Shown here: piece after piece, positions 51,508-62,148 of the stretch | How positions within the stretch are numbered: position 1 is the first letter of the stretch | How the letters are laid out: the number at the start of each line of letters is the position of its first letter | NCBI GenBank assembly: GCA_029959865.1 | Contig: JASCPE010000004.1 | Location: 1-64,000 of the forward strand | Reading direction: 5' to 3' | DNA length: 64,000 bases | Origin: Microbacteriaceae bacterium PS02070 | GTDB taxonomy: Bacteria; Actinomycetota; Actinomycetes; Actinomycetales; Microbacteriaceae | Notes under the pieces: model-generated | Told to the model about the DNA's origin: nothing | The model's input: only the letters and a program-made list of their open reading frames with translations | Databases searched by the model: none | Translations under genes and position numbers: made by a program

Positions 51508-51891
51508 CTACTGCGTCTCCCAAACGTCCGCCTCGTCGGGACACCCGTCTGGGATTTCGATCCCCCTAGCACTCAAGTCGCTCACCGAGCCCGAGTGTCC
51601 ACCGCCAAACTCCACCTGCTGGCCGACCGTCAGATCGGTTCCGTAGGTTAGGGTCGCTGGCTCCGTCCACGTCGCATCCCCGGCAAGGGCGAGCACAAAC
51701 ACGTCGCCGTCGTCGGTGCGCACGGCCAGACAGCCACCGAGGTCTTCGAGGGCCCCCTGCAGGAGCGCCTCGCGGCTGATCCCGTCCGGATTGAGCGGGA
51801 CCTTGATGAACGGCTGACGCGCTCCCGCCGAACAGCCACCCATTGCAAGGCCGACTGCGATGATGCCGAGAAGGGCGACAGCGCGGCGCAC
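51508..51891 (-). CDS. Putative lipoprotein
   Basis: A 127-aa protein with a hydrophobic N-terminus (VALLGIIAVGLAMGGC) and a lipobox Cys at residue 20. The mature part has two further cysteines (LGGCLAV and DGCPDEADVW) and beta-rich character. Function unknown. It lies beside the integrase remnant in the degraded region outside the island. Confidence 0.65.
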   Translation of the reverse strand: MRRAVALLGIIAVGLAMGGCSAGARQPFIKVPLNPDGISREALLQGALEDLGGCLAVRTDDGDVFVLALAGDATWTEPATLTYGTDLTVGQQVEFGGGHSGSVSDLSARGIEIPDGCPDEADVWETQ

Positions 51892-51899
51892 CGCTTAGC

Positions 51900-52142
51900 C
51901 CCCTGCAACGTTTAGTTGGACGGCCTCCGCCGTGGCGGCTTCATCGGCTGGTGACTGCCACGCCCTCCGCTGGATACTGATGCGCCGGTCGAGGAGACAG
52001 GCGCGCGCATCCTCCTTGGAGTCGTACGTGTGGGGGCTGGGGTATCGGATGCCGTCCGGGCCGACGTAGCTCGCCTGGTAGCGGCCGCTGGGTAGTTTGC
52101 GGAGCGCTCCCCGGGACTCGGGTGGGAGGTTCGCTTAGCCAT
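51900..52142 (-). pseudogene. N-terminal remnant of a tyrosine (phage-type) integrase, frameshifted
   Basis: The ATG at 52142 starts MAKRTSHP. After an apparent one-base shift near 52115 another frame reads RGALRKLPSGRYQASYVGPD, then IRYPSPHTYDSKEDARA and ISIQRRAWQSPADEAATAEA, ending at 51900. This is the DNA-binding N-terminal domain of actinobacterial tRNA-site integrases. The core-binding and catalytic domains (R-H-R-Y) are missing, so it is dead. Confidence 0.82.
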
Positions 52143-52156
52143 CGGGACTCCGTTTC

Positions 52157-52174
52157 GTGCAACCTACGTGCAAC
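52157..52174 (+). repeat. Paired GTGCAAC motif upstream of the integrase remnant
   Basis: GTGCAACCTACGTGCAAC has two GTGCAAC copies 11 bp apart, 15 bp before the integrase start codon, matching the pair at 51291-51308. Confidence 0.5.
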
Positions 52175-52288
52175 ATAGCGTGCTCACGCAGATCGGCGTT
52201 TCCGAAGGTTCTTCGCCTGACTTCCCGACCGTCCGTGTTCGGTGCGACGGTCACGCACCGCGTGCCCGTCATCTGCGACGCTGGTTCC

Positions 52289-53365
52289 ATGACCCACGCT
52301 GATCGATGGACCGCGTTCGACGTAGACGACGCCACGATCGCCGTCTCTCCGGCGGATCCGGTCGCGCTCATCCGAAGAAGCGGTCACGACGATATCGTCG
52401 TGGGCTGGCCCGATCTTGACCTTGGCCACCGCTCCGCCGAGCAGATGGTCATCGGGGGCTTCGACGGCGTATGGGTGTCGTACCTTCCCGATGAATCTCA
52501 AGACCCCGATTATCCGCAGGGGCGGCCCGCGGCGGTTCACATCAGGGTCGACGGTTCGCTCACGACCTTCACCCACCTCCGCATTGAGAACGACAACACG
52601 CCGCTCCACATGTGCGGGACCACGAGGCACGGACTGTGGCTCATCTGCGCCGGCATGCCCGACGTCGACGCCCCTGACGCGTGGAAGCGGGAACAACCCG
52701 CGCTGGTGCTGCACCCTGACGGGCAACAGTCCATCGTCCGTGCAGGCCGTCAGATCTGCTTCGCCCGTGATGGGCTCGACGGTCCGGCGCTCATCGTGTA
52801 CGCGGGAGCGCCGCTTGCTCGATCGGAGGGGTACGCGACGAGCTATGAGTACCACTACCTGTCCATCCCGCTCCCCGAGGTGCTGCCGACGGAAACCCTC
52901 GCGCCCGCGTCCACGGACTACGACTGGGACGACGAGAGCGTCAGGGAGCTGATGGGTACTTTTGAGGGCACTCGAGTGGACCCACCTCTGGGCCTACCTG
53001 GCATCGGGTGGACCCTCGTCGACCTTCCGCCGCAGGCGCAGCAGGCGGCAGTGGATGCCGTCCTCCGCGAGTTCTCGAACCTCGAAGACTACTGGCACGG
53101 TGGCAAGGGCGGCCCCGCGCCCCTCGCCGATGGCATGTCCGAGGGGCGGGTAGACGTGGTCGGGGAGTGGCCGCACACGCACGTGGATGTCAGCTTCACA
53201 CACCCGTTCTTCGCCGGCGGACGCATGCGACGAAGAGTCCCCGTGTTCGACGGCGCCGGGCGATGCATCCCGCCCCTCTACAACTCGATCCACCTGATGG
53301 AAGACCTCGACACCCGCGACCTCCCCGACCCGTCCACAGCGCGGGACGGCATCCTCGACATCTAG
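52289..53365 (+). CDS. Hypothetical protein
   Basis: A 358-aa soluble protein with no signal peptide and no motif I recognise. It is rich in beta-type segments with many Asp, Trp and Tyr residues (VVGWPDLDLGHRSAEQMVIG, FDGVWVSYLP, HGLWLICAGMPDVDAP), which suggests a propeller-like first half. The second half contains YDWDDESVRELMGTFEG and THVDVSFTHPFFAGGR. The frame is open upstream to 52157, but ATG 52289 begins the protein-like composition. It may be the first gene of conserved chromosome after the mobile region. Confidence 0.65.
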   Translation: MTHADRWTAFDVDDATIAVSPADPVALIRRSGHDDIVVGWPDLDLGHRSAEQMVIGGFDGVWVSYLPDESQDPDYPQGRPAAVHIRVDGSLTTFTHLRIENDNTPLHMCGTTRHGLWLICAGMPDVDAPDAWKREQPALVLHPDGQQSIVRAGRQICFARDGLDGPALIVYAGAPLARSEGYATSYEYHYLSIPLPEVLPTETLAPASTDYDWDDESVRELMGTFEGTRVDPPLGLPGIGWTLVDLPPQAQQAAVDAVLREFSNLEDYWHGGKGGPAPLADGMSEGRVDVVGEWPHTHVDVSFTHPFFAGGRMRRRVPVFDGAGRCIPPLYNSIHLMEDLDTRDLPDPSTARDGILDI

Positions 53366-53429
53366 CTCGTCGGCCGATCGGCACCACGCTAGGTGTCCGC
53401 GCGGCGGGATGGTGCGACAAGATGGATCC

Positions 53430-54212
53430 GTGACCACCGAATCAACGCCTGCCCGTCCGTACGTCATCGTTCGCCGTCCAGCGGCGAGCCTCAACGACGG
53501 CATCGTCACCTTCCGTGAGCGAGAGCCGCTGGACCTCGAGCTCGCAAAGTCTCAGTGGGACGCCTACACCCGCGTGTTCGACGAGCGCGGGTGGAACATC
53601 GTCGAGGTGCCGACCGCCGACGAGTTGCCGGACTCCGTCTTCATCGAGGACACCGTCGTGGTCTTCGGCGACCTTGCGGTCGTCACGAATCCCGGGGCGC
53701 CCGCACGCAACCCGGAAACCGCCGAGGTCGTCCCCGTGGTGGCCGACCTCGGGTTCGAGGTGGTCAAGATCTCTGCCCCCGGCACCCTGGATGGCGGCGA
53801 CGTCCTCAAAGTCGGCACGACGGTCTACGTGGGAATCAGCGGCACGACTAACGAGGAGGGCATCGCGCAGCTCGCCCGTTTCGTCGAGCCGCGTGGCTAC
53901 ACCGTCGTGACCGTTCCCATGACGAAGGCGCTCCATCTCAAGAGCGCCGTCACCGCGTTGCCCGACGGCACCGTGATCGGGTATGCCCCGGTCGTCGACG
54001 ATCCCTCGCTCTTCCCCTCGTTCCTGGCCGTCCCGGAGGAGCCGGGGTCACACGTCGTCGTCTTGGATGAGACCTCCGTCGTCATGTCGGACGAGGCACC
54101 CGAGACGGCGCAGCTCCTCCGTGAGCGCGGCCTCGACGTCACGACCGTCGGCATCAGCGAATACGAGAAGCTCGAGGGCTGCGTCACCTGCCTCTCGGTG
54201 CGCGTGCGCTGA
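53430..54212 (+). CDS. ddaH: Dimethylargininase / amidinotransferase-family hydrolase
   Basis: A 260-aa enzyme of the guanidino-modifying superfamily, which hydrolyses N-omega-methylated arginines to citrulline and methylamines. Substrate acid and catalytic His and Cys are visible in DSVFIEDTVVVF, TLDGGDVLK, ALHLKSAVTAL and EKLEGCVTCLSVRV (nucleophile Cys near 254). GTG 53430 starts the domain; an earlier GTG at 53409 would add seven residues. Monocistronic. Confidence 0.85.
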   Translation: MTTESTPARPYVIVRRPAASLNDGIVTFREREPLDLELAKSQWDAYTRVFDERGWNIVEVPTADELPDSVFIEDTVVVFGDLAVVTNPGAPARNPETAEVVPVVADLGFEVVKISAPGTLDGGDVLKVGTTVYVGISGTTNEEGIAQLARFVEPRGYTVVTVPMTKALHLKSAVTALPDGTVIGYAPVVDDPSLFPSFLAVPEEPGSHVVVLDETSVVMSDEAPETAQLLRERGLDVTTVGISEYEKLEGCVTCLSVRVR

Positions 54213-54283
54213 GTCGAGAATCCCTCACCGTCCCCCGCAAGAGCGTCGACGATGGCGTCGCCGCATGAGGAGTTGATCACCGA

Positions 54284-55480
54284 ATGAACACCACCCGCAC
54301 ACCCGAAGACATCGTCATCGTCGCGGCCGCACGCACCCCGCAGGGCCGGTTGAAGGGGCAATTGTCCTCCCTGAGCGCCCCCGAACTCGCGGGCTTCGCG
54401 ATCTCGGGCGCGCTGGAGTCCGGGGGCGTGGCCGCCGAAACGGTCGATGCCGTCATCCTCGGCCATGTTCTCCCCGCCGGCGTCGGGCAGAACCCCGCCC
54501 GGCAGGCCTCTCTGAAGGCGGGCATTGGCTGGGACGTTCCCGCGTCCTCGGTGAACAAGGTGTGTCTTTCTGGCCTCAGCGCGATCATCGACGCGGCTCG
54601 GTCGATCAAGGCCGGTGACACCGAGGTCGTGGTCGCCGGCGGCATGGAATCGATGTCGCGTGCGCCGCACCTGCTCGTCGGGTCACGCGAAGGGTATGGG
54701 TACGGCTCCGTCGAGGTGCTGGACCACCTGGCGTATGACGGCCTCACCGATGCCTACGATCAGGAGAGCATGGGCGCCTCCACCGAGCGGCTCAACCCCG
54801 GTTTCGAGCTCTCTCGCGAACAGCAGGATCATGTCGCGGCACTCTCACACCAGCGTGCGATCGCCGCACGCGATGGGGGAGTGTTCGACGACGAACTGGT
54901 CACCGTCTCGGTGCCTCAGCGCAGGGGCGACCCGATCTCCGTGACGTCGGATGAGGGCGTGCGAGAGGGGACAACTGAGGACTCCTTGGCAGGCCTGCGT
55001 CCCGCCTTCGCGAAGGGCGGCACGATCACGGCCGGTAACGCATCCCAGATCTCGGACGGGGCCGCTGCGGTCGTCCTGACCACGCGCGGCCGGGCCGACG
55101 CGGAGGGCTGGAGCATCCTTGCAACGGTCGGAGCTGCGGGACAGGTCGCGGGGCCGGATAACTCGTTGCACGCGCAGCCTGCGCGAGCCATTCAGAGCGC
55201 GCTGAGCAGGCAGGGCATCGGAGTCTCGGACCTCGATTTCGTCGAGATCAACGAGGCTTTCGCTGCCGTCGTCGTGCAGTCATCGAAGGAGCTCGGACTC
55301 GCCGAAGACATCGTCAACATCCACGGCGGGGGAATCGCACTCGGACACCCGATCGGCGCGTCCGGTGCCCGACTGGTTGTCCACGCCGCGCACGAACTGG
55401 CCCGTCGGGGCGAAGGAACCGCCGTTGTCGCACTGTGCGGTGGCGGAGGTCAGGGCGAAGCGCTCATCCTCACGCGCTGA
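54284..55480 (+). CDS. Thiolase (acetyl-CoA C-acetyltransferase)
   Basis: A 398-aa thiolase. The acyl-enzyme cysteine is in NKVCLSGLSAI (about residue 90), the HPIGASGAR motif holds the catalytic His (about 350), and CGGGGQGEALI holds the second Cys (about 380). Such enzymes condense or cleave acetyl-CoA/acetoacetyl-CoA; a beta-oxidation role is also possible. There are no neighbouring pathway genes. Confidence 0.9.
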   Translation: MNTTRTPEDIVIVAAARTPQGRLKGQLSSLSAPELAGFAISGALESGGVAAETVDAVILGHVLPAGVGQNPARQASLKAGIGWDVPASSVNKVCLSGLSAIIDAARSIKAGDTEVVVAGGMESMSRAPHLLVGSREGYGYGSVEVLDHLAYDGLTDAYDQESMGASTERLNPGFELSREQQDHVAALSHQRAIAARDGGVFDDELVTVSVPQRRGDPISVTSDEGVREGTTEDSLAGLRPAFAKGGTITAGNASQISDGAAAVVLTTRGRADAEGWSILATVGAAGQVAGPDNSLHAQPARAIQSALSRQGIGVSDLDFVEINEAFAAVVVQSSKELGLAEDIVNIHGGGIALGHPIGASGARLVVHAAHELARRGEGTAVVALCGGGGQGEALILTR

Positions 55481-55498
55481 CCGCGCGTCGGAAGGGCC

Positions 55499-55753
55499 TC
55501 AGCGGTCGAGCTGGTCCTTCAGGAGCTTCTTGGCGCGCTTGGCAGCGGGCGAGTCGGGGTCGACGACCTTGCCGCGGCTCGCACGGCGCGTGTCGACGAT
55601 CGCGCCGACGGCGAGCGCGAGCGTGATGCCCCAGCTCAGCCAGGCGAGCGCGGTGCGCCATGTGAACGGCTGATCCCCGCGTGACTCCCTGAGGAGGGCC
55701 AGGCCGCTCGTCACTGCGGTGATGATGCCGGTTCCGGAAAGATACTTGCGCAT
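55499..55753 (-). CDS. Small two-helix membrane protein
   Basis: An 84-aa protein with hydrophobic segments at about 8-21 and 34-51 and a basic C-terminal tail (AAKRAKKLLKDQLDR). Function unknown. It is convergent with the thiolase and divergent from ilvD. Confidence 0.6.
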   Translation of the reverse strand: MRKYLSGTGIITAVTSGLALLRESRGDQPFTWRTALAWLSWGITLALAVGAIVDTRRASRGKVVDPDSPAAKRAKKLLKDQLDR

Positions 55754-55824
55754 GTCCCCACGCTACCTGCCGTCTTGGCGATCCGCGCGCCACGTGAGAA
55801 GGCGAGCGGGAATAGACTTTGACA

Positions 55825-57531
55825 ATGCCTTCTCCACAGGACTCGATCGACATCAAGCCCCGCAGTCGCGTCGTCACCGACGGCATCGAAGCCACCACCT
55901 CGCGCGGAATGCTTCGAGGCGTCGGTATGGGCGACGAAGACTGGGACAAGCCCCAGATTGGTATTGCGTCGAGCTGGAACGAGATCACGCCCTGCAACCT
56001 CAGCCTTGACCGACTCGCTCAGGGGGCGAAAGAGGGGGTGCACTCGGGTGGCGGATACCCGCTGCAGTTCGGCACCATCTCCGTCTCGGACGGTATCTCG
56101 ATGGGCCACGAGGGGATGCACTTCTCGCTCGTCAGCCGCGAAGTGATCGCCGACTCGGTGGAGACGGTGGTGATGGCGGAGCGCCTGGACGGTACCGTCC
56201 TCCTGGCCGGCTGTGACAAGTCGATCCCCGGCATGATGATGGCCTCGGCGCGCCTCGATCTCTCCAGCGTCTTCCTCTACGCCGGCTCCATCGCGCCGGG
56301 CTGGGTCAAGCTCAGCGACGGTACAGAGAAGGAGATCACCATCATCGACTCCTTCGAGGGTGTCGGTGCGTGCCTGGCCGGGCGCATGAGCGAAGCAGAC
56401 CTCAAACGCATCGAGTGCTCGTTCGCCCCCGGCGAAGGTGCGTGTGGTGGCATGTACACCGCCAACACGATGGCCTCCGTCGCCGAGGCATTGGGCCTGA
56501 GTCTTCCCGGGTCTGCCGCACCGCCCTCGGCGGACCGTCGGCGCGACTACTTCGCCCACCGCTCCGGTGAAGCCGTCGTCAATCTCCTCCGCCAGGGCAT
56601 CACGACCCGCGACATCCTGACGAAGGAGGCGTTCGAGAACGCGATCGCGCTCGCGATGGCGCTCGGCGGCTCGACGAACGTCGTCCTGCACCTGCTCGCG
56701 ATCGCCCGCGAGGCCGATGTCGAGCTCAGCTTGCATGACTTCAACCGCATCGGCGACAAGGTCCCGCACGTCGCGGACATGAAGCCGTTCGGCAAGTACG
56801 TCATGAACGACGTCGACCGCCACGGCGGCATCCCCGTCGTCATGAAGGCGATGCTCGACGAGGGTCTGATCCACGGTGACGCGCTCACCGTCACCGGGAA
56901 GACCGTGGCCGAGAACCTACGAGAGCTCGACCCGGATCCGATCGACGGCACCGTGATCCACACCTTCGATGACCCCATCCATGTCACCGGCGGCCTGACC
57001 ATCCTGCACGGATCGCTCGCGCCCGACGGCGCCGTGGTCAAGACCGCAGGCTTCGACGCATCGGTCTTCGAAGGTCCGGCCCGCGTCTTCGAGCGCGAGC
57101 GGGCCGCCATGGACGCTGTCGCCGAGGGCACCATTGAGCCGGGCAGTGTGCTCGTGATCCGTTACGAAGGCCCCAAGGGCGGCCCAGGAATGCGCGAGAT
57201 GCTTGCGATCACGGCAGCCATCAAGGGCGCTGGACTCGGCAAGGATGTACTACTCTTGACAGACGGACGATTCTCAGGCGGCACAACCGGCCTGTGCATC
57301 GGCCACATAGCACCCGAAGCGGTGGACGCTGGTCCCATCGCCTTCGTGCGCGATGGTGATCTGATACGGGTCGATATCGCGGCTCGCACTCTCGACCTAC
57401 TCGTCGATGAGGCAGAGCTGGACTCCCGCCGGGACGGCTGGGAGCCCCTTCCTCCGCGCTATACCCGAGGCGTTCTTGCCAAGTACTCCAAGCTCGTACG
57501 CTCTGCCGCGCAGGGCGCGACAACGGGGTGA
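55825..57531 (+). CDS. ilvD: Dihydroxy-acid dehydratase
   Basis: A 568-aa enzyme of valine/isoleucine synthesis that dehydrates dihydroxy acids using an iron-sulfur cluster. Cysteines are visible in [22 protein letters not shown] and [12 protein letters not shown], and the C-terminus has [21 protein letters not shown] 55825 lies 6 nt after TAGACT (55813-55818), giving a leaderless message. The rest of the ilv genes follow on the same strand. Confidence 0.95.
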   Translation: MPSPQDSIDIKPRSRVVTDGIEATTSRGMLRGVGMGDEDWDKPQIGIASSWNEITPCNLSLDRLAQGAKEGVHSGGGYPLQFGTISVSDGISMGHEGMHFSLVSREVIADSVETVVMAERLDGTVLLAGCDKSIPGMMMASARLDLSSVFLYAGSIAPGWVKLSDGTEKEITIIDSFEGVGACLAGRMSEADLKRIECSFAPGEGACGGMYTANTMASVAEALGLSLPGSAAPPSADRRRDYFAHRSGEAVVNLLRQGITTRDILTKEAFENAIALAMALGGSTNVVLHLLAIAREADVELSLHDFNRIGDKVPHVADMKPFGKYVMNDVDRHGGIPVVMKAMLDEGLIHGDALTVTGKTVAENLRELDPDPIDGTVIHTFDDPIHVTGGLTILHGSLAPDGAVVKTAGFDASVFEGPARVFERERAAMDAVAEGTIEPGSVLVIRYEGPKGGPGMREMLAITAAIKGAGLGKDVLLLTDGRFSGGTTGLCIGHIAPEAVDAGPIAFVRDGDLIRVDIAARTLDLLVDEAELDSRRDGWEPLPPRYTRGVLAKYSKLVRSAAQGATTG

Positions 57532-57584
57532 CGACGGCATCGACACATTCGCTCACATCCGCACGACACAGAGGTTCTCCTTTC

Positions 57585-59387
57585 ATGTCATCTGACACTG
57601 CGGCGGCCGTGCCACGGCCGCCCTCGCGCACACCTTCCGCTCCCACCCTTTCGGGCGCGCAGGCCGTCGTCCGCTCGCTCGAGCTGCTCGGCGTAACCGA
57701 CGTCTTCGGGCTCCCGGGCGGCGCGATCCTCCCGGTCTACGACCCGCTCATGGACACGACGCAGATCCGGCACATCCTCGTGCGTCACGAGCAGGGTGCC
57801 GGCCACGCCGCCGAGGGCTACGCCTCCGCGTCCGGCCGTACGGGTGTCGCCATCGCGACATCGGGGCCGGGTGCGACGAACCTCGTCACCGCGATCGCCG
57901 ACGCCTACATGGATTCCGTGCCCATTGTCTGCATCACCGGTCAGGTGTTCTCGACGCTCATGGGGACCGACGCCTTCCAGGAGGCGGACATCGTCGGCAT
58001 CACGATGCCGATCACGAAGCACTCCTTCCTTGTGAAGAAGGCCGAGGAGATCCCCGCGGCGATTGCTGCGGCGTTCGAGATCGCCTCGACCGGCCGCCCC
58101 GGTCCCGTGCTCGTGGACATCACGAAGGACGCACAGCAGGCCGAGGTCCCGTTCGTCTGGCCGCCCAAGGTGGAACTCCCCGGGTACCGGCCGGTGACGA
58201 AGGCGCATGGCAAGCAGATCCAGGCCGCCGCGACACTGCTCGCCGAGGCGAAGAAGCCGGTGCTGTACGTCGGAGGTGGTGTCATTCGGGCGCACGCCGC
58301 GAAGGAGCTGCTGAGCCTGGCCGAATCCACCGGTGCCCCCGTGGTCACGACGCTCATGGCGCGAGGCGCCTTCCCTGACTCGCACCCGCAGCACCTCGGC
58401 ATGCCGGGGATGCACGGAACGGTTCCCGCGGTGCTCGCCCTGCAGGAGTCCGACCTCCTGATTTCCCTAGGCGCGCGCTTCGATGACCGCGTGACCGGCA
58501 AGGCGTCGCTCTTCGCTCCGCACGCGAAGGTTGTGCACGTCGACATCGACCCCGCTGAGATCTCCAAGATCCGTACGGCGGACGTGCCCATCGTCGGTGA
58601 TCTGCGTGACGTCCTCGTCGACCTCGACGCGGCCTACCGAGGCACGATCGACGGAGGGACGCCCGACACCGAGGAGTGGTGGTCGTACCTGGACGGGCTG
58701 CGTGATGAGTTCCCGCTCGGGTTCACCCCGACCAGCGACGGCCTGCTCGCACCGCAGTACGTGATCCAGCGCATCGGTGAGCTGACCGGCCCGGAGGGCG
58801 TGTACGCGGCAGGCGTCGGCCAGCACCAGATGTGGGCCGCGCAGTTCATCACCTATGACCGCCCGAACTCGTGGCTCAACTCCGGTGGTGCGGGCACGAT
58901 GGGCTACTCGGTTCCCGCAGCGATGGGAGCGAAGGTCGCCGAGCCTGACCGTGTGGTGTGGGCCATCGACGGTGACGGCTGCTTCCAGATGACCAATCAG
59001 GAACTGGCGACGTGCGTCATCAACGAGATCCCGATCAAGGTCGCGATCATCAACAACTCCTCGCTCGGCATGGTGCGGCAGTGGCAAACCCTCTTCTACA
59101 GCGGGCGCTACTCGAATACTGACCTCAACACGGGCCACGCCACCAAGCGGGTGCCTGACTTCGTCAAGCTCGCCGAGGCCTATGGATGCCTCGCGATCCG
59201 CGTGGAGAAGGAAGAAGAGGTCGACGCGGCCATCACACTGGCGCTGGAGACCAACGACCGACCGGTCGTGATCGACTTCGTCGTCTCGGCTGATGCGATG
59301 GTCTGGCCGATGGTGCCGCAGGGCGTCTCCAACAGCTACGTCCAATACGCGCGCGAACACGCGCCCGACTTTGACGAGGAGGACTGA
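57585..59387 (+). CDS. ilvB: Acetolactate synthase, large subunit
   Basis: A 600-aa ThDP/FAD enzyme catalysing the first common step to valine, leucine and isoleucine. The catalytic Glu is in [16 protein letters not shown], and the ThDP-binding motif is [35 protein letters not shown] at 57528 overlaps the ilvD stop and would add 19 residues; ATG 57585 fits the usual start better. ilvN follows after 1 bp. Confidence 0.95.
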   Translation: MSSDTAAAVPRPPSRTPSAPTLSGAQAVVRSLELLGVTDVFGLPGGAILPVYDPLMDTTQIRHILVRHEQGAGHAAEGYASASGRTGVAIATSGPGATNLVTAIADAYMDSVPIVCITGQVFSTLMGTDAFQEADIVGITMPITKHSFLVKKAEEIPAAIAAAFEIASTGRPGPVLVDITKDAQQAEVPFVWPPKVELPGYRPVTKAHGKQIQAAATLLAEAKKPVLYVGGGVIRAHAAKELLSLAESTGAPVVTTLMARGAFPDSHPQHLGMPGMHGTVPAVLALQESDLLISLGARFDDRVTGKASLFAPHAKVVHVDIDPAEISKIRTADVPIVGDLRDVLVDLDAAYRGTIDGGTPDTEEWWSYLDGLRDEFPLGFTPTSDGLLAPQYVIQRIGELTGPEGVYAAGVGQHQMWAAQFITYDRPNSWLNSGGAGTMGYSVPAAMGAKVAEPDRVVWAIDGDGCFQMTNQELATCVINEIPIKVAIINNSSLGMVRQWQTLFYSGRYSNTDLNTGHATKRVPDFVKLAEAYGCLAIRVEKEEEVDAAITLALETNDRPVVIDFVVSADAMVWPMVPQGVSNSYVQYAREHAPDFDEED

Positions 59388-59388
59388 G

Positions 59389-60968
<1,580 letters not shown>

Positions 60969-60974
60969 CCCGTA

Positions 60975-61011
60975 CACAGCGGCCGGTTCCAGAGAGGGAC
61001 CGGCCGCTGTG
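60975..61011. terminator. Terminator after ilvC
   Basis: A 16-bp stem (CACAGCGGCCGGTTCC against its complement, one G:T) with a 5-nt loop, 6 bp past the ilvC stop. No T tract follows. Confidence 0.65.
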
Positions 61012-61103
61012 CTGTCATGTGCGTCGCGTGTCGTGCGACTCGCCGGTGAAGAACCGGCGTCGTCAAACGGTGGACGCGGGCGCTGCGCCACTACGCTGGG
61101 GGC

Positions 61104-61658
61104 GTGACTCCACGATCTGACGAGGACGCTCTCTCATGGGAGGGTGATGACGACCCGACGCTCACCGTCGGGCGTGGGAAGGCGCCGGACGCGACGAGCG
61201 GCGGGAAGCCATCTGATTCCCCGCTGACGAAAACACCGGCGGACACGGCGCCCGCCGCAGAACAGGCGGCGCTCCCCGAGGGATACGACGCGGTCGGCAA
61301 AGGATCGGCCGATGTCGGTCGTATCGAGGCGGATGGGACCGTCCGAATGCCCGGAGACCGCGCACCGCTCTCCAACGTGGCTCTCGTCGCACTCGGCGTC
61401 GTCGGCGGTGTTTACCTTCTGCTGACGATCGGGTGGGTTATCGGTGGGCTCCGCCTTCAGGGGATCGCCCGCTTCCTCATCTCCGACGCGGCATACACCC
61501 CCTTCTTCTTCCTCGCGATCTGCGCGCCCGCCCTCTGGTTCGGCGCCGTGTGGGTGCTCACGCGGCACGCGAAACCGTGGGTCCGATTCGCGCTGCTCAT
61601 TGTGGGCGCGGCGATTCTTCTCCCGTGGCCGTTCATCATGGTAGGAGCTGTTGGCTGA
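61104..61658 (+). CDS. Membrane protein of unknown function (1)
   Basis: A 184-aa protein with an acidic, low-complexity cytoplasmic N-terminus (about 1-88) and three hydrophobic helices (about 90-112, 128-148 and 160-182). No motif is known to me. GTG start with TACGCT (61092-61097) 6 nt upstream. The stop overlaps the next ATG (TGATG). Confidence 0.7.
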   Translation: MTPRSDEDALSWEGDDDPTLTVGRGKAPDATSGGKPSDSPLTKTPADTAPAAEQAALPEGYDAVGKGSADVGRIEADGTVRMPGDRAPLSNVALVALGVVGGVYLLLTIGWVIGGLRLQGIARFLISDAAYTPFFFLAICAPALWFGAVWVLTRHAKPWVRFALLIVGAAILLPWPFIMVGAVG

Positions 61659-62056
61659 TGGCTGATGAGACCTCCCTCCCAGACACGCCGCGGGGCGACG
61701 AGACGGTGACGTCGACACCCGCTGCGCCGACGCGGACAGGCCCGCCCACCTGGATCGTGGCCGTAGTCAGCGGCGCATTCGGGCTGCTGTACGCATACGC
61801 GGTGTGGAATGCGATCGCCTACCTCGCCCTGCTGGCGGGGGGAACGCGACCCCTGAACGGACTCGGCTGGGGCGTCATGATCTTCGCCGCCGCCTTCCCG
61901 ATCATCGTTTTTGCGCTCGCGTTCGGCGTCGGTTACCGCCGTGCGTGGTGGGAGCTCGCCATCGCGTACATCGCCGGCCTCGGTGTGGTCGCCGTGTTCT
62001 GGCTCAACGTTGTGGCGTACACCGTGACGTCCAGCGGAAGCTCACTTTTGGCGTGA
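61658..62056 (+). CDS. Membrane protein of unknown function (2)
   Basis: A 132-aa protein with a Pro/Thr-rich N-terminus (about 1-30) and three hydrophobic helices. It is translationally coupled to the preceding membrane protein with the same layout, so the two may form a complex. Both precede serA, a conserved arrangement in some Microbacteriaceae as far as I recall. Confidence 0.7.
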   Translation: MADETSLPDTPRGDETVTSTPAAPTRTGPPTWIVAVVSGAFGLLYAYAVWNAIAYLALLAGGTRPLNGLGWGVMIFAAAFPIIVFALAFGVGYRRAWWELAIAYIAGLGVVAVFWLNVVAYTVTSSGSSLLA

Positions 62057-62148
62057 CGACGTCGGGTGACAGCACACGATCCCACTAGGCTGGTCGGGTT
62101 CCCACACCGATCCGCGCGCTTTCCGCGCGCAACTCGAAGGTTCCTCAC

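Noticed and set aside
51221..51646. 141-aa plus-strand ORF after the right attachment copy
   Set aside because: No family resemblance, it overlaps the better-supported lipoprotein on the other strand, and it lies in a decayed region.
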